Positions 1-8,922 of a DNA stretch of 41,961 nucleotides are shown piece by piece (position 1 is the stretch's first letter; the number at the start of each line of letters is the position of its first letter). A program made the translations under genes and the position numbers. A model generated the notes under the pieces. That model saw only the letters and a program-made list of their open reading frames with translations, was not told the origin of the DNA and searched no databases. This DNA comes from a bacterium. Lineage in GTDB: Bacteria; Actinomycetota; Acidimicrobiia; Acidimicrobiales; Bin134. The stretch lies in assembly GCA_026709025.1 (NCBI GenBank), contig JAPOTT010000039.1, forward strand, positions 1-41,961. The letters are read 5' to 3'.

Positions 1-795
1 CCCACCAGCGCCATGATCGGCCGACTCATGAAGATGATTGGCCCAACCCTAACCAGCATGACCGCAGGCAGCATGATTGGCAACCTAGCAACACGCAGCC
101 TCGGCCAATACGACCTACCCATCCCCCGCAAAACCTCGCAAATACTGGTTATCCCCGCAAACATACACCAGTTAACTAAAGAGTGGAACCTAGATCTGAT
201 CGACCTGTACCTGTGGGTATGCCTCAGCGAGCTAACCCACCACGCTGTGCTGTCGATACCACACGTACAAAAGCGCATGCTGAGACTGCTCAACACATAC
301 GTATCCAACTTCGAAACCGATGCCACAGCACTGCAAGACAGGATCAGAGATTTCGATCTAGACGATCCTAAGGCCATGACCAGCCTAGAATCGCTTTGGG
401 GTGATCCCGAGGTGATGTTAGGTACCATGCAATCACCAACACAAAGGGAAATACTGCCGAACATAACCGCCCTAGTGAGCGTGATTGCAGGCTATGTGGA
501 CTGGGTAATGGACAGCATAGGCCGCGACATCATTAGCTCCTACCCACAACTCAGCGAGGCTTTGCGCCGCAGGCGGGTAAGCACCACTGCTAGCCACCGC
601 TTCATCGAACAAATGCTCGGCCTAGAGCTCAACCAAAACCACTACGACAAAGGCACCGCCTTTGTCACAGGCGTACTAGACCGGGCCGACACAGACGGAC
701 TAGCACGACTGTGGAACTCGGCTCGTGAGCTCCCTACTCCCGCTGAGGTTGAAGCTCCGGGTTTGTGGTTGGCTCGGATTGATCTTCCCGATTAA
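1..795 (+). CDS. DUF2342 (Zincin_2) family protein, 5' end cut by window
   Basis: The reading frame is open to base 1, so the N-terminus lies outside; an ATG at 13 is in frame but is probably internal. The segment around a conserved-looking LGQYDLPIP, then a VIPANI stretch, then WVCLSELTHHAVL matches the actinobacterial DUF2342/Zincin_2 family, sometimes labelled F420-biosynthesis-associated. Family members normally run well over 300 residues, so roughly the first third is missing. The metalloprotease-like HExxH position reads S-E-L-T-H here (codon AGC at about 215), so the first zinc-ligand histidine is replaced by serine. No signal peptide or membrane segment is visible in the part present. 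Its 3' end overlaps the convergent MFS gene by about 60 bases. The molecular function of the family is not established; family assignment is fairly sure, activity is not. Confidence 0.75.
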   Translation, partial: PTSAMIGRLMKMIGPTLTSMTAGSMIGNLATRSLGQYDLPIPRKTSQILVIPANIHQLTKEWNLDLIDLYLWVCLSELTHHAVLSIPHVQKRMLRLLNTYVSNFETDATALQDRIRDFDLDDPKAMTSLESLWGDPEVMLGTMQSPTQREILPNITALVSVIAGYVDWVMDSIGRDIISSYPQLSEALRRRRVSTTASHRFIEQMLGLELNQNHYDKGTAFVTGVLDRADTDGLARLWNSARELPTPAEVEAPGLWLARIDLPD

Positions 796-2023
796 GGCCA
801 TTGCCCAACCAAAACAACCCAAGCGACACTGCTGCTGCTACCCCAATAAGCACATACCCCACCCGATCGGGAATGGTGATCACCACCGGCAACAGCGCTC
901 CTAGAACCCAGATAATCTGAAAGCGGGTTTCAAACGCAGCAAAGGCCCGTCCGTGGTTAACGTTTTCAGCATCGCGCTGCACAATGGAATCAAACGACAA
1001 CTTGGCAGCGCTTGCTGCAATTCCCAAAGAAAGCGCCAAAAACAACATAGAACCAAAGCCGCCCGTAAAAGCAGCCAAAAACCCCACGCCGGACAACACC
1101 AACAGAGCCGCTGCGATGATCACCTCCTCACGAATCCGAAAACGCAGCTGCGGTGCCAAAGCCGAACCCGCCAAAAACCCCGCCACGGTTACAACTGCTA
1201 CCAGCCCCAGCTTCCACACCGGGCTAGCATCTGAGGCCACATCTCCTTGCATGGCATGGCGCACCCCTGCACCAATGGCCTTACCCACCCCAGATAGGTC
1301 AACGTCATCGGTGCCTCCCCTTAGTGCAAACGCAGCCAAAAAGGTCATAAACCCCACTACCCCTCGCAGCGTGCCAGTAGCAGCAGCGGCCCGACGTATG
1401 CCGCTGCTGCGCACCAGCTGAGCTTGGGTTACAACCTCTTGTTCAATCTGTGGCTGCGCGGTGGGCAACCCCAGCGCTGCAAGAGCAGCCAGCGTATACA
1501 CCACCATTGCCACTGCAACCGTCCATGAAGAGCCCCCTACCCAGTTGGCCAAGATCGCAGGGCCCGCACCCACAAACCCACAAACACCTCCCACCAAAGC
1601 CAGCCGAGCATTGCCGCCCACAAACTTGTCTTCGTCCTCCAAGATTAAAGGCACCATGGATGCCTTGGCTACCCCGTAGCTCTTTTGTAGCACCAGCATC
1701 AAAAAGGCGATGGGAAACAACAACAACGAATCCAAATTGGAGATCATCAAAAAAGCCACCACCGCCCGGCCAGAGTTGATCACAAAGATCATGGTGCGCC
1801 GCCCGCCCCGAAAACGATCCATGGCAGGGCCTACCAAAGGGCCTACCACTGCAAATGGTGCCATAGTTAACAACAGATACAGCGCTACGCGTACCCGGGC
1901 AGCACTTGGATCTATAGAGAAAAACAACGAGCCCGCTAGAGCCACGGTGATCATGGCATCGCCCGCAGCGGCTAATGCATGAACCCTGACCAACCGCAAG
2001 AACGAGAAGTTGAGCACAGCCAA
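734..2023 (-). CDS. MFS-type transporter, 12 membrane segments expected
   Basis: A 429-residue very hydrophobic protein with about 12 predicted membrane helices and the layout of a major facilitator: an N-terminal helix pair, then a charged loop with DRFRGGRR between helices 2 and 3 (the usual MFS motif A position), a hydrophilic central loop around residue 190-210, and a second half of helices. The substrate cannot be read from sequence. The start is a TTG at 2023; a GTG two codons later is an alternative, and no strong ribosome-binding site separates them. It begins 21 bases after the regX3 stop on the same strand, so it is probably the last gene of the pst-phoU-senX3-regX3 transcript, although a role in phosphate physiology is only suggested by position. 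Confidence 0.75.
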   Translation of the reverse strand: MAVLNFSFLRLVRVHALAAAGDAMITVALAGSLFFSIDPSAARVRVALYLLLTMAPFAVVGPLVGPAMDRFRGGRRTMIFVINSGRAVVAFLMISNLDSLLLFPIAFLMLVLQKSYGVAKASMVPLILEDEDKFVGGNARLALVGGVCGFVGAGPAILANWVGGSSWTVAVAMVVYTLAALAALGLPTAQPQIEQEVVTQAQLVRSSGIRRAAAATGTLRGVVGFMTFLAAFALRGGTDDVDLSGVGKAIGAGVRHAMQGDVASDASPVWKLGLVAVVTVAGFLAGSALAPQLRFRIREEVIIAAALLVLSGVGFLAAFTGGFGSMLFLALSLGIAASAAKLSFDSIVQRDAENVNHGRAFAAFETRFQIIWVLGALLPVVITIPDRVGYVLIGVAAAVSLGLFWLGNGLNREDQSEPTTNPELQPQRE

Positions 2024-2044
2024 AAGACTATGGCAACAACACGC

Positions 2045-2752
2045 TCAAGAGGAGCTTACGATGTACTTATACCCCAAACCTCGAATGGTCACGATGCGAC
2101 TGGGGTTAGCAGGATCGGGCTCTACCTTAGAGCGTAGGCGCTTGATGTGTACGTCTAACGTTTTGGTATTGCCCACATAATCGCCGCCCCACACCTGATC
2201 AATCAGCGCATCTCTGGTTATCACGCGACCCGCGTTGAGAACCAACAACTCCAAAAGATCAAACTCTTTGAGGGGCAAATCCAAAAGCTCACCTCGTACC
2301 AAAACCTCGTGGCGCTGCGGATCTACAGAAACATCGCCCACGCAGATGACATCGCTGCGATAAGCCTCTTCGGTGTCAGACCAACGGGCTCGGCGTAACA
2401 GCGAGCGCATACGAGAGGTTAGCTCCCGCAATCGGTAGGGCTTGGTGACGTAGTCATCGGCGCCTACCTCCAAACCAACCACGGCATCAATCTCCTCGCC
2501 TTTAGCCGTAACCATGATGATGGGTACCTGCGAGCGAACTCTGATCTGACGGCACACATCTATGCCAGAAACCACAGGCAACATCACGTCCAAAAGCACA
2601 ATGTCGGGAGCGATAGCCTTGAAATAGTCCAAAGCTTCCTTGCCGTCGCGGGCTACCTGCACAACAAAGCCCTCACGGGTCAACCCCACACTCAGGGCTT
2701 CCACGAAGGATTCCTCGTCTTCTACCACCAGCACCTTTGTTGATCCGCTCAA
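2045..2752 (-). CDS. regX3: OmpR/PhoB-family response regulator, RegX3-like
   Basis: A 235-residue two-domain response regulator. The receiver domain (about 5-118) has acidic residues E11/D12, phosphoacceptor D55 in IVLLDVMLP, T82 and K104 in DDYVTKPY. The C-terminal winged-helix DNA-binding domain (about 135-232) contains LPLKEFDLLELL and DVHIKRLRSKVE, both very close to mycobacterial RegX3. Family knowledge: RegX3 is phosphorylated by SenX3 under phosphate limitation and activates pst and other phosphate genes at repeated operator sites. The start is TTG at 2752, sharing four bases (TTGA) with the kinase stop, so translation is coupled. Position at the end of the pst-phoU transcript supports phosphate control; a PhoP name would also be defensible. 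Confidence 0.92.
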   Translation of the reverse strand: MSGSTKVLVVEDEESFVEALSVGLTREGFVVQVARDGKEALDYFKAIAPDIVLLDVMLPVVSGIDVCRQIRVRSQVPIIMVTAKGEEIDAVVGLEVGADDYVTKPYRLRELTSRMRSLLRRARWSDTEEAYRSDVICVGDVSVDPQRHEVLVRGELLDLPLKEFDLLELLVLNAGRVITRDALIDQVWGGDYVGNTKTLDVHIKRLRSKVEPDPANPSRIVTIRGLGYKYIVSSS

Positions 2753-4062
2753 ACTGCTGCTCCCACAAAATCATCCGCCATCCCAGCCCCCGGCCCGGCC
2801 CTAGTACCTGCCCCACTGATATCTACTCCACTGCTATCTACTCCACTGCTATCTACTCCACTGCACCCGGCCAACCTCAAAGTACCGGCCAACCTCAAAG
2901 TAAAGGTAGAGCCCTGCCCCAGACCAGAGGCAACTTCCACCTCACCGTTATGATTGGTAGCTACATGGCGCACAATTGCCAAACCAAGGCCAACACCCGC
3001 AACAGCATCGGTGCGGGAGTTATCCACCCGATAAAATCGCTCAAATATCCGCTGGGCGTGATCTGGGGCAATGCCGCAGCCCTCGTCTCGTACCTCTATC
3101 TCTACCACAGCCTCTAGGGGCTCTTGACGGGGAGCTTTGCTGGCCCAAGCGGCCCGAACAGTCCGAACAGTTACCCACACCTTACGCTGTACCTCGGAAT
3201 ACTTAACGGCGTTGTCCAACAAGTTAAACACTGCCGAAGTGAGCTGACGTTGGTCGCCTTGCACCTCTAAAACTAACTCTGGCAAGGATATTTCAATCTG
3301 TATCTGCCTGTTAGCGGCAGCTTGGCTAACCCGCAAAAGCGCGTCGCGCACAACATCTTGGATGCTCACCACCGTCCGCTCGATCATCTCATCAGATTCA
3401 ATCTGGCTCAACTCCAGCAGATCATTCATGGTGTCTGACAGGCGAATGGCCTCAGCTTGAACTCTTGTAGCTAAACGAGACACCACCAGCGGATCTGACT
3501 CGCCCGCAAGGGTCTCGGCCAGCAAGCACAAAGCCCCCATCGGAGTTCTGAGCTCATGGCTGATATTGGACACGAAATCGCGGCGCATTGCATCTAGACG
3601 CTGCGATTCGGTCACATCGTCTATCTGAGCAACCGCACCATAGTTCTTGTCGTCTATCCGCAAAGGCTTAGCGCTCACGAAATAGCACCTACGCGGCGGG
3701 CCAAAAAGCTCCACCTCTCGCTCTACGGTTTCACCGTGGGCTGCTTGAGCCAACAAATCACCGATGCAAGCCTCCACCAAAGCCTCCCCATGGCGTGCCT
3801 CTGCAAAAGCCTGTGCATACCGATTACGGTAAATCTCCACTCCATCAGCTGTGGCTAACACCACCCCCTGGGTAATGGCATCTACCGATAGCTGCAGCCG
3901 GGCTTCACTTTCAACCAACTCGATTGCTTGGCGGCGGTGTTCCTCTTCGCGGCGCCGCTGCATATCACGATCTGCAACACCCCGCCTGTGCTCTCTCCAA
4001 GCCACAGCCCCAATCACACAAACGCCAACTCCAGCTGCCACCAACAAAAACGATGCTATCAA
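2749..4062 (-). CDS. senX3: Sensor histidine kinase, SenX3/PhoR-like
   Basis: A 437-residue membrane-bound kinase: one N-terminal hydrophobic helix (about 2-22), a charged linker, a PAS-like region (about 55-150), a HisKA dimerisation domain with H169 in SNISHELRTP, and an HATPase_c domain with the N box (N280/N284), DEGCG at 326-330 and GVGLGLAI near 357. It should sense phosphate status together with PhoU/Pst and phosphorylate the downstream regulator. The start is TTG at 4062, three bases after the phoU stop, with GAGG upstream. Unusually, the end of the protein after about residue 390 is made of repeats (TLRLAG twice, then SGVDS units) encoded by perfect 18-bp and 15-bp tandem duplications, giving a low-complexity tail unlike other SenX3 proteins. 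Confidence 0.9.
   Translation of the reverse strand: MIASFLLVAAGVGVCVIGAVAWREHRRGVADRDMQRRREEEHRRQAIELVESEARLQLSVDAITQGVVLATADGVEIYRNRYAQAFAEARHGEALVEACIGDLLAQAAHGETVEREVELFGPPRRCYFVSAKPLRIDDKNYGAVAQIDDVTESQRLDAMRRDFVSNISHELRTPMGALCLLAETLAGESDPLVVSRLATRVQAEAIRLSDTMNDLLELSQIESDEMIERTVVSIQDVVRDALLRVSQAAANRQIQIEISLPELVLEVQGDQRQLTSAVFNLLDNAVKYSEVQRKVWVTVRTVRAAWASKAPRQEPLEAVVEIEVRDEGCGIAPDHAQRIFERFYRVDNSRTDAVAGVGLGLAIVRHVATNHNGEVEVASGLGQGSTFTLRLAGTLRLAGCSGVDSSGVDSSGVDISGAGTRAGPGAGMADDFVGAAV
2806..2902. repeat. 15-bp x3 and 18-bp x2 tandem repeats
   Basis: Three copies of atctactccactgct occupy 2821-2865 (two perfect, the third differing at its last base), with a degenerate copy at 2806-2820. They are followed by two perfect 18-bp units starting ccggccaacctc at 2867-2884 and 2885-2902. 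Both arrays lie inside the C-terminal codons of the sensor kinase and stay in frame because the units are multiples of three. Confidence 0.95.
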
Positions 4063-4065
4063 CCT

Positions 4066-4809
4066 TCAACCTCGCTCATCTGCAGTGCTGTTATCTAGCT
4101 GTTGCGATCTGCGGATTCGTAAACGCGCCGACCCGGTGTACTCGGGCAGCCAGCCGGTCACCATATACACCACCCGTTCGCCAATGTTCACCGCGTGATC
4201 GCCAATCCGTTCGTAATAACGACTGATCAAACAGAGTTGCACCGCGGCTTGAAGATCGATGGTGCCCGCTTGATGCGCCTTGAACACGGCCTGTACACAC
4301 TCGCTGTTCAGACTATCTAGCCGATCGTCAATGTCGCTCAAGGCCGAGGCCAGCCCAGCGTTGCCATCCACATAAGCATCGATTGACAACCTCACTAAGC
4401 GACAAGCCTCTTCGCTCATCTGCACCAACAAACCTCTAAGTGCTGCATCATAACGAGTGCCGTAGATCCGCCGGGTGGCCTTAGCAATGTTCACCGCCAA
4501 ATCGCCAGACCGTTCTAGCTCGGCATTCAACTTGAGCGCAGAGCTGAGGGCACGCAGATCGCTCGCCATAGGCGCTTGTAGGGCCAGCACTTGATGGCAG
4601 TGCTCCTCCAAATAGACAGCTAGATCATCTAGCTCATCGTCCGCATCTATGAGCTGCTGAGCCAACTGCAAGTTGGATTCCAACAACGACTCAGTAGCAC
4701 GTGGCACAGCTTCAGTTACCAGAGCTGCCATCTGCACGATGCCAACTTTGATCTCTTCTAGTTCTTCATGGAAAGATCTTCGCAGTTCGCCCACTGTTGT
4801 CTCCTGCAT
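4066..4809 (-). CDS. phoU: Phosphate transport regulator PhoU
   Basis: A 247-residue all-helical protein with the two PhoU repeats. Each repeat carries the metal-binding style signature: LNAELERSGDLAVNIAKA in the first half and ISRYYERIGDHAVNIGER in the second. PhoU is a cytoplasmic peripheral protein that links the state of the Pst importer to the sensor kinase, holding the kinase off when phosphate is plentiful. The ATG at 4809 follows the pstB stop by five bases and the gene is followed three bases later by the kinase, so the whole chain appears to be a single transcript. The last 25 residues after the second repeat are polar and unlike the rest, otherwise length is normal. Confidence 0.95.
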   Translation of the reverse strand: MQETTVGELRRSFHEELEEIKVGIVQMAALVTEAVPRATESLLESNLQLAQQLIDADDELDDLAVYLEEHCHQVLALQAPMASDLRALSSALKLNAELERSGDLAVNIAKATRRIYGTRYDAALRGLLVQMSEEACRLVRLSIDAYVDGNAGLASALSDIDDRLDSLNSECVQAVFKAHQAGTIDLQAAVQLCLISRYYERIGDHAVNIGERVVYMVTGWLPEYTGSARLRIRRSQQLDNSTADERG

Positions 4810-4814
4810 TTGAT

Positions 4815-5726
4815 TCAGCCAAACCTACCGGTCACATAGTTCTCAGTACGCTCATCTGAGGGGTTTGAGAAGATGATCTCGGTACGGTCGTACTCCACTA
4901 ACAACCCCGACCGCTGGTCGGTTTCAGAATTCATCTGTGCAGTAAAAAAGGCTGTGCGATCGCTAATGCGAGCGGCTTGTTGCATGTTGTGAGTAACGAT
5001 AACGATGGTGTAGTCGTTCTTTATCTCCTGCATTAGGTCTTCGATACGGGTAGTGGCAATAGGATCTAGCGCGGAACAAGGCTCATCCATCAACAACACA
5101 TCCGGATCAACTGCTATAGCCCGAGCGATGCACAAACGCTGCTGCTGTCCACCAGAGAGCCCGAGAGCAGAATCCTTAAGGCGGTCTTTCACCTCATCCC
5201 ACAACGCCGCTCTCTTCAGCGAACGCTCCACCACATCATCTAGGTCGGTTTTGCGTTTAGCCATCCCAATTACCCGAGGCCCAAAGGCGATGTTGTCGTA
5301 GATAGATTTCGGGAAAGGGTTTGGCTTTTGGAAAACCATACCTATACGGCGGCGTACTTCTACTGGATCTACCCGAGCGTCGTAGAGGGGCACGTTGCGA
5401 AAGTCCAGCCTGCCCTCCACCCTTGCCCCCGCAATCAGGTCGTTCATCCGATTAAAACAGCGCAGCACAGAGGTCTTACCACATCCAGAAGGACCGATCA
5501 TGGCCGTTATCTCATGTTCATAAACGGTGAAGGTGGCACTTTGAACTGCCCGAAAACTGCCGTAGTACACGTCTAGATTCTCTACCTCAAACACCACCTC
5601 TGCGGTGTGAGCAGCAGCGTCAGGCTGAGCTTGCTGACCTAGATCCAATCCAACTGTAGGAGGGGCAACTACAGGGGCTGGCTTTTCCATTAAATCTGTC
5701 CTCAGTTTCTCAGCAATAGCTTCCAC
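4815..5726 (-). CDS. pstB: Phosphate ABC importer ATP-binding protein PstB
   Basis: The ATPase of the high-affinity phosphate importer. Walker A GPSGCGKT is at 78-85, the signature LSGGQQQR at 190-197, Walker B LLMDEP at 211-216 and the H-loop histidine at 246. The residues after Walker A ([10 protein letters not shown]) and the [13 protein letters not shown] stretch are typical of PstB rather than other ABC ATPases. An N-terminal extension of about 42 polar residues precedes the domain. The start is GTG at 5726, with GAGG seven bases upstream overlapping the end of pstA; ATG codon 13 is a possible shorter start. It works with PstA and PstC at the inner face of the membrane. Confidence 0.95.
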   Translation of the reverse strand: MEAIAEKLRTDLMEKPAPVVAPPTVGLDLGQQAQPDAAAHTAEVVFEVENLDVYYGSFRAVQSATFTVYEHEITAMIGPSGCGKTSVLRCFNRMNDLIAGARVEGRLDFRNVPLYDARVDPVEVRRRIGMVFQKPNPFPKSIYDNIAFGPRVIGMAKRKTDLDDVVERSLKRAALWDEVKDRLKDSALGLSGGQQQRLCIARAIAVDPDVLLMDEPCSALDPIATTRIEDLMQEIKNDYTIVIVTHNMQQAARISDRTAFFTAQMNSETDQRSGLLVEYDRTEIIFSNPSDERTENYVTGRFG

Positions 5727-5729
5727 GGA

Positions 5730-6686
5730 TCATCCTCGCTTGTTCTCAAAGTAGTTACGCAACAATATGGCCGTGGCGTTCATCAGGATAACGAAAACTA
5801 ACAGAACAACTATTGCCGCAGCAGCAGCTTCAGCAAACCCAGGATCCCGCCCGGATTCCTGCACCCACTCCACAATGATGATTGGCATGGCCATGAATCC
5901 CTGTTCGGTGATGGCACCAAAGTCGAAAAACCCAGCATCTGAGCCCAGCCGCCCAGAAACTGCACCCACCAACAAAAGCGGTGCCGCCTCGCCGATACCG
6001 CGCGACATAGACAACAAAGTACCGGTGAGTATCCCGGGCGCTGCATAGGGCAGCACTTGGCTGCGGATCATGTCCCACTTAGTTGCCCCCACCCCGTAAG
6101 CACCTTCCTTCAAACCCTGAGGCACAGCTCTAATGGCTTCTTGGGCTGTGATGATCACAATGGGTAGCACCAAAATAGCCAGAGTTACGCCAGCCGAAGC
6201 TATGGACTTACCACCGGTAATGCCCTCTAATCGCTCCACAAACAAGAACAAGCCCAACAAGCCATACACGATGGAAGGAACTCCCGCTAAGTTGCGAATG
6301 TTCAGCTCCACAAACCGGGCAAAACGATTCTTGGGAGCATACTCCTCTAGCCATACTGCAGCACCTATGCCGATGGGAAAAGCCAACACCGCCACAAATA
6401 CAGCGATCCAGAAAGTGCCAACAAGGGCTTGATGTACCCCTAACTTCGGATCTATGGAACGGGACCTGATGGTGCCAGACAAAAAACCACCGGGGCGACC
6501 AGTAATGATGCCCCAGCCATCCATCACCACATCTACCACCAAAACACCCAAGATAAACAAAGAAAGCAGCAGCGTGACAAACAAGCTCACCTGAAACACA
6601 CGACCTCGCACATCGGTGCTGCGACGCTCCATGGCCTGCACCATCATGGTGCTAGTGCGGTCGCCCACAAGCCTCGCTTTGGCCAT
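5730..6686 (-). CDS. pstA: Phosphate ABC importer permease PstA
   Basis: A 318-residue integral membrane permease with about six helices. The EAA loop typical of importers reads EAIRAVPQGLKEGAYGVGAT (about 188-207). The region beginning GIGAAVWLEEYAP and the LAGVPSIVYGLLGL stretch are PstA hallmarks. It forms the transmembrane channel with PstC and contacts PstB. The ATG at 6686 overlaps the pstC stop by one base (TGATG), so it is translationally coupled. Length and organisation are normal. Confidence 0.94.
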   Translation of the reverse strand: MAKARLVGDRTSTMMVQAMERRSTDVRGRVFQVSLFVTLLLSLFILGVLVVDVVMDGWGIITGRPGGFLSGTIRSRSIDPKLGVHQALVGTFWIAVFVAVLAFPIGIGAAVWLEEYAPKNRFARFVELNIRNLAGVPSIVYGLLGLFLFVERLEGITGGKSIASAGVTLAILVLPIVIITAQEAIRAVPQGLKEGAYGVGATKWDMIRSQVLPYAAPGILTGTLLSMSRGIGEAAPLLLVGAVSGRLGSDAGFFDFGAITEQGFMAMPIIIVEWVQESGRDPGFAEAAAAAIVVLLVFVILMNATAILLRNYFENKRG

Positions 6687-7636
6687 CAGTACTGCTCTCT
6701 TACCTTGTGTACAAATCGATCGGAAAGCAGGTTCAAAACAAACGTAAGCACGAACAACACAAGCCCAATAAAGAACAGGCTCTGAAAGGTGAGCCCTTCA
6801 CCCACTACATTGTCGGTACCACGCGCCAAAGAGGTCATGCCCGCAGTAATGGTAAGACTGCCCTCTAGCGGGCTGTGAGTGTATACAGCAGTTTGTGCAG
6901 CTCCACCAGCCATAACCACCACCATTGTCTCACCTAAGGCTCGGGATACGGCCACAATGAAGGCCGCCATCAACCCCGATACAGCCGCAGGCAGAACCAC
7001 CCGAATGGTGGTGGTTACCCTCCGAGCACCCAGCCCAGAGGAGGCTTCGCGAAGTGACATGGGTACAGCCTTCATGGCATCTTCCGAAATGGATGCCACT
7101 AAGGGTATAACCAAGACACCCACACCGATTCCCGCCGCCAGCAAAGAACCTGCGGCTGGCCCACTAAACAGCGTTTTTACAAGATTGGGAGCTATCCACT
7201 GAAGCGCGAAAAACCCCAGCACCACGCTAGGAATACCCGCCAATATCTCCAAGATAGGCTTAAGCATCTTGCGGATCTGTGGCCGTGCATATTCAGACAA
7301 ATAGATAGCAGCCCCCAGCCCCAGTGGGCCAGCCACCACCATTGCTATGCCGGTGACTATGAAGCTTGCAATAAGCAGAGTCTTTATGTCGTAGATGCCT
7401 CTACGGGGAAACCAGCCAATATCCCAGACCGTTCCCCAATCCACCTCCACAATGAAGGTATAAGCCTCAGAAAACAAAGACCAGATGATAAGACCAGAGA
7501 CGATCACCGACACTAAGGCGGTAGCGCCCAGACTGTCGCGGATGAGGCGCTCTTTGCGAGCCTGGCGGGGATTCGCCCGCAGGGATTCAACGGTGAACCC
7601 TCCGCTAGGATCAACTCTCGCGTTGCTCACAGCCAC
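6686..7636 (-). CDS. pstC: Phosphate ABC importer permease PstC
   Basis: A 316-residue integral membrane permease with about six helices. The EAA loop reads EDAMKAVPMSLREASSGLGA (about 185-204), and ALGETMVVVMAGG near 243 is a strong PstC signature. Partner of PstA in the phosphate channel. The start is GTG at 7636; no better candidate with a clear ribosome-binding site is visible. The 88-base gap to pstS upstream is the largest inside the operon and contains a 15-bp tandem duplication, so some decoupling or processing between pstS and the permeases is possible. Confidence 0.94.
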   Translation of the reverse strand: MAVSNARVDPSGGFTVESLRANPRQARKERLIRDSLGATALVSVIVSGLIIWSLFSEAYTFIVEVDWGTVWDIGWFPRRGIYDIKTLLIASFIVTGIAMVVAGPLGLGAAIYLSEYARPQIRKMLKPILEILAGIPSVVLGFFALQWIAPNLVKTLFSGPAAGSLLAAGIGVGVLVIPLVASISEDAMKAVPMSLREASSGLGARRVTTTIRVVLPAAVSGLMAAFIVAVSRALGETMVVVMAGGAAQTAVYTHSPLEGSLTITAGMTSLARGTDNVVGEGLTFQSLFFIGLVLFVLTFVLNLLSDRFVHKVREQY

Positions 7637-7663
7637 ACACTACAAGCAATGGATGTTTGGATT

Positions 7664-7693
7664 CCCAACGCAGTGAAACCCAACGCAGTTAAC
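7664..7693. repeat. 15-bp tandem duplication between pstS and pstC
   Basis: cccaacgcagtgaaa at 7664-7678 is followed directly by cccaacgcagttaac at 7679-7693, matching at 13 of 15 positions. It lies in the non-coding spacer between pstS and pstC. No T-run or hairpin characteristic of a terminator accompanies it. Confidence 0.85.
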
Positions 7694-7724
7694 TCTGCAA
7701 CTCTTGAGCTTTGAGCCAAGTAAC

Positions 7725-8786
7725 TTAGCGGGCTGCCCAGTTGCTGCGGGTTGAGGCTTTGGCATCTTCTGTAAGGTTCACATAACCCACATCAGACACC
7801 GCCGTGCCTAAACCCTCGTCGCTCATATAAAAGTCCACATAGGAACTCACAGCAGGGTTGTTCTCAGCAGCAGCTGAGTTCACATAGATGTACAAAGACC
7901 TAGACACCGGGTACTCGCCCGAGGCAATCGTGGTGGCATTAGCCCCCACACAACCATCGCCTCCATCTACATCCAACAACTTCACACCAGAAGCATTAGC
8001 CGCAAAAGCAAACCCAACCCAACCGAAGCTGGTGTCGCTGGATTGAATGCCCTGAATGATCACGTTGTCATTAGCATTGGCGTTGTAATCAGGCCGAGTG
8101 GTTGCATCCTGCACACGCTCATCGGCAATATCCTCCAACACAATCTCAATGAAACTGTCAAAGGTGCCCGACTCTTCTCCAGGCCCGTAAATATCAAGAC
8201 CAGCATCAGGCAGATCAGACGTATCAAGCCCGCTCAAAGAACCTGCATCAGACCATGAACCAAAGCCAGTGGACTCAGGGCCAACCAAACCATAAATATC
8301 GTTGAAGGTCACACACTCCACAGGGTTACCTTCACCGGTCATCACAGCAATGCCATCAATGCCAACCCGCAACTCCACAAAATCAATACCATTAGCCGCG
8401 CAATCGGCAGCCTCAGAATCCTTGATCTGCCTAGAAGCATCCGAAATGTCGGTCTCACCAGCGCAGAACAACTTGAACCCATCGCCAGTACCAGGCCCAT
8501 CAACCGTCACCTCAACCTCAGGCTGAACATCCTCAAACAACTCAGCCACACGCACCGAAATGGGCTCCACAGTAGAAGAACCCGAAATCGTCACCGAACC
8601 AGCCACATCTGGCCCATCGGCGTTGGCAGAACTACTGCCACCACCTTCAGAACCTTCGCCAGATTGAGTCTGTGCAGCAGGTGTGGGTGCCGAGCTCCCA
8701 TCATCATCGTTACCGCAGGCACTCACCACAAGTGTGAACGCCGCAATCATTCCGAAAGCCACTACAAGCAATTTGTTGAACCTCAA
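7725..8786 (-). CDS. pstS: Phosphate-binding lipoprotein PstS
   Basis: A 353-residue lipoprotein that captures phosphate outside the membrane and delivers it to PstCA. The signal peptide ends in the lipobox VSAC with C24 as the lipidated residue, followed by an acidic low-complexity linker to about 60. The binding domain begins VTISGSSTVEPIS and contains VDGPGTGDGFKLFCAGETDI and GPGEESGTFDSFIE, the phosphate-binding loops of this family. The start is TTG at 8786 with GAGGAGG seven bases upstream, a strong ribosome-binding site. First gene of the pst transcript, preceded by a PHO-box-like repeat. The sequence right after the lipid cysteine (CGNDDD) is repeated in the liv substrate-binding protein of this window. 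Confidence 0.95.
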   Translation of the reverse strand: MRFNKLLVVAFGMIAAFTLVVSACGNDDDGSSAPTPAAQTQSGEGSEGGGSSSANADGPDVAGSVTISGSSTVEPISVRVAELFEDVQPEVEVTVDGPGTGDGFKLFCAGETDISDASRQIKDSEAADCAANGIDFVELRVGIDGIAVMTGEGNPVECVTFNDIYGLVGPESTGFGSWSDAGSLSGLDTSDLPDAGLDIYGPGEESGTFDSFIEIVLEDIADERVQDATTRPDYNANANDNVIIQGIQSSDTSFGWVGFAFAANASGVKLLDVDGGDGCVGANATTIASGEYPVSRSLYIYVNSAAAENNPAVSSYVDFYMSDEGLGTAVSDVGYVNLTEDAKASTRSNWAAR

Positions 8787-8878
8787 ATGTCCTCCTCAAC
8801 TACGCGCCGAACATAGGGATCGGCGCAATGGATACGACACAAGTTAGAAGACGAGGGTGGACTGCATAATGCAACTCT

Positions 8879-8900
8879 GTAAACGCAAGGTAAACAGGAA
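8879..8900 (-). promoter_or_regulatory. Putative PHO box upstream of pstS
   Basis: On the minus strand two GTTTAC hexamers occur exactly 11 bases apart (plus-strand gtaaac at 8879-8884 and 8890-8895). Actinobacterial PhoP-type PHO boxes are 11-bp direct repeats starting with a GTTCACC-like core, so spacing and core agree. The site is about 95 bases upstream of the pstS start, a suitable place for the RegX3-like regulator to activate transcription. The match is by eye only. Confidence 0.6.
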
Positions 8901-8922
8901 AAAAAGCTTTGACAAGCTAAAA

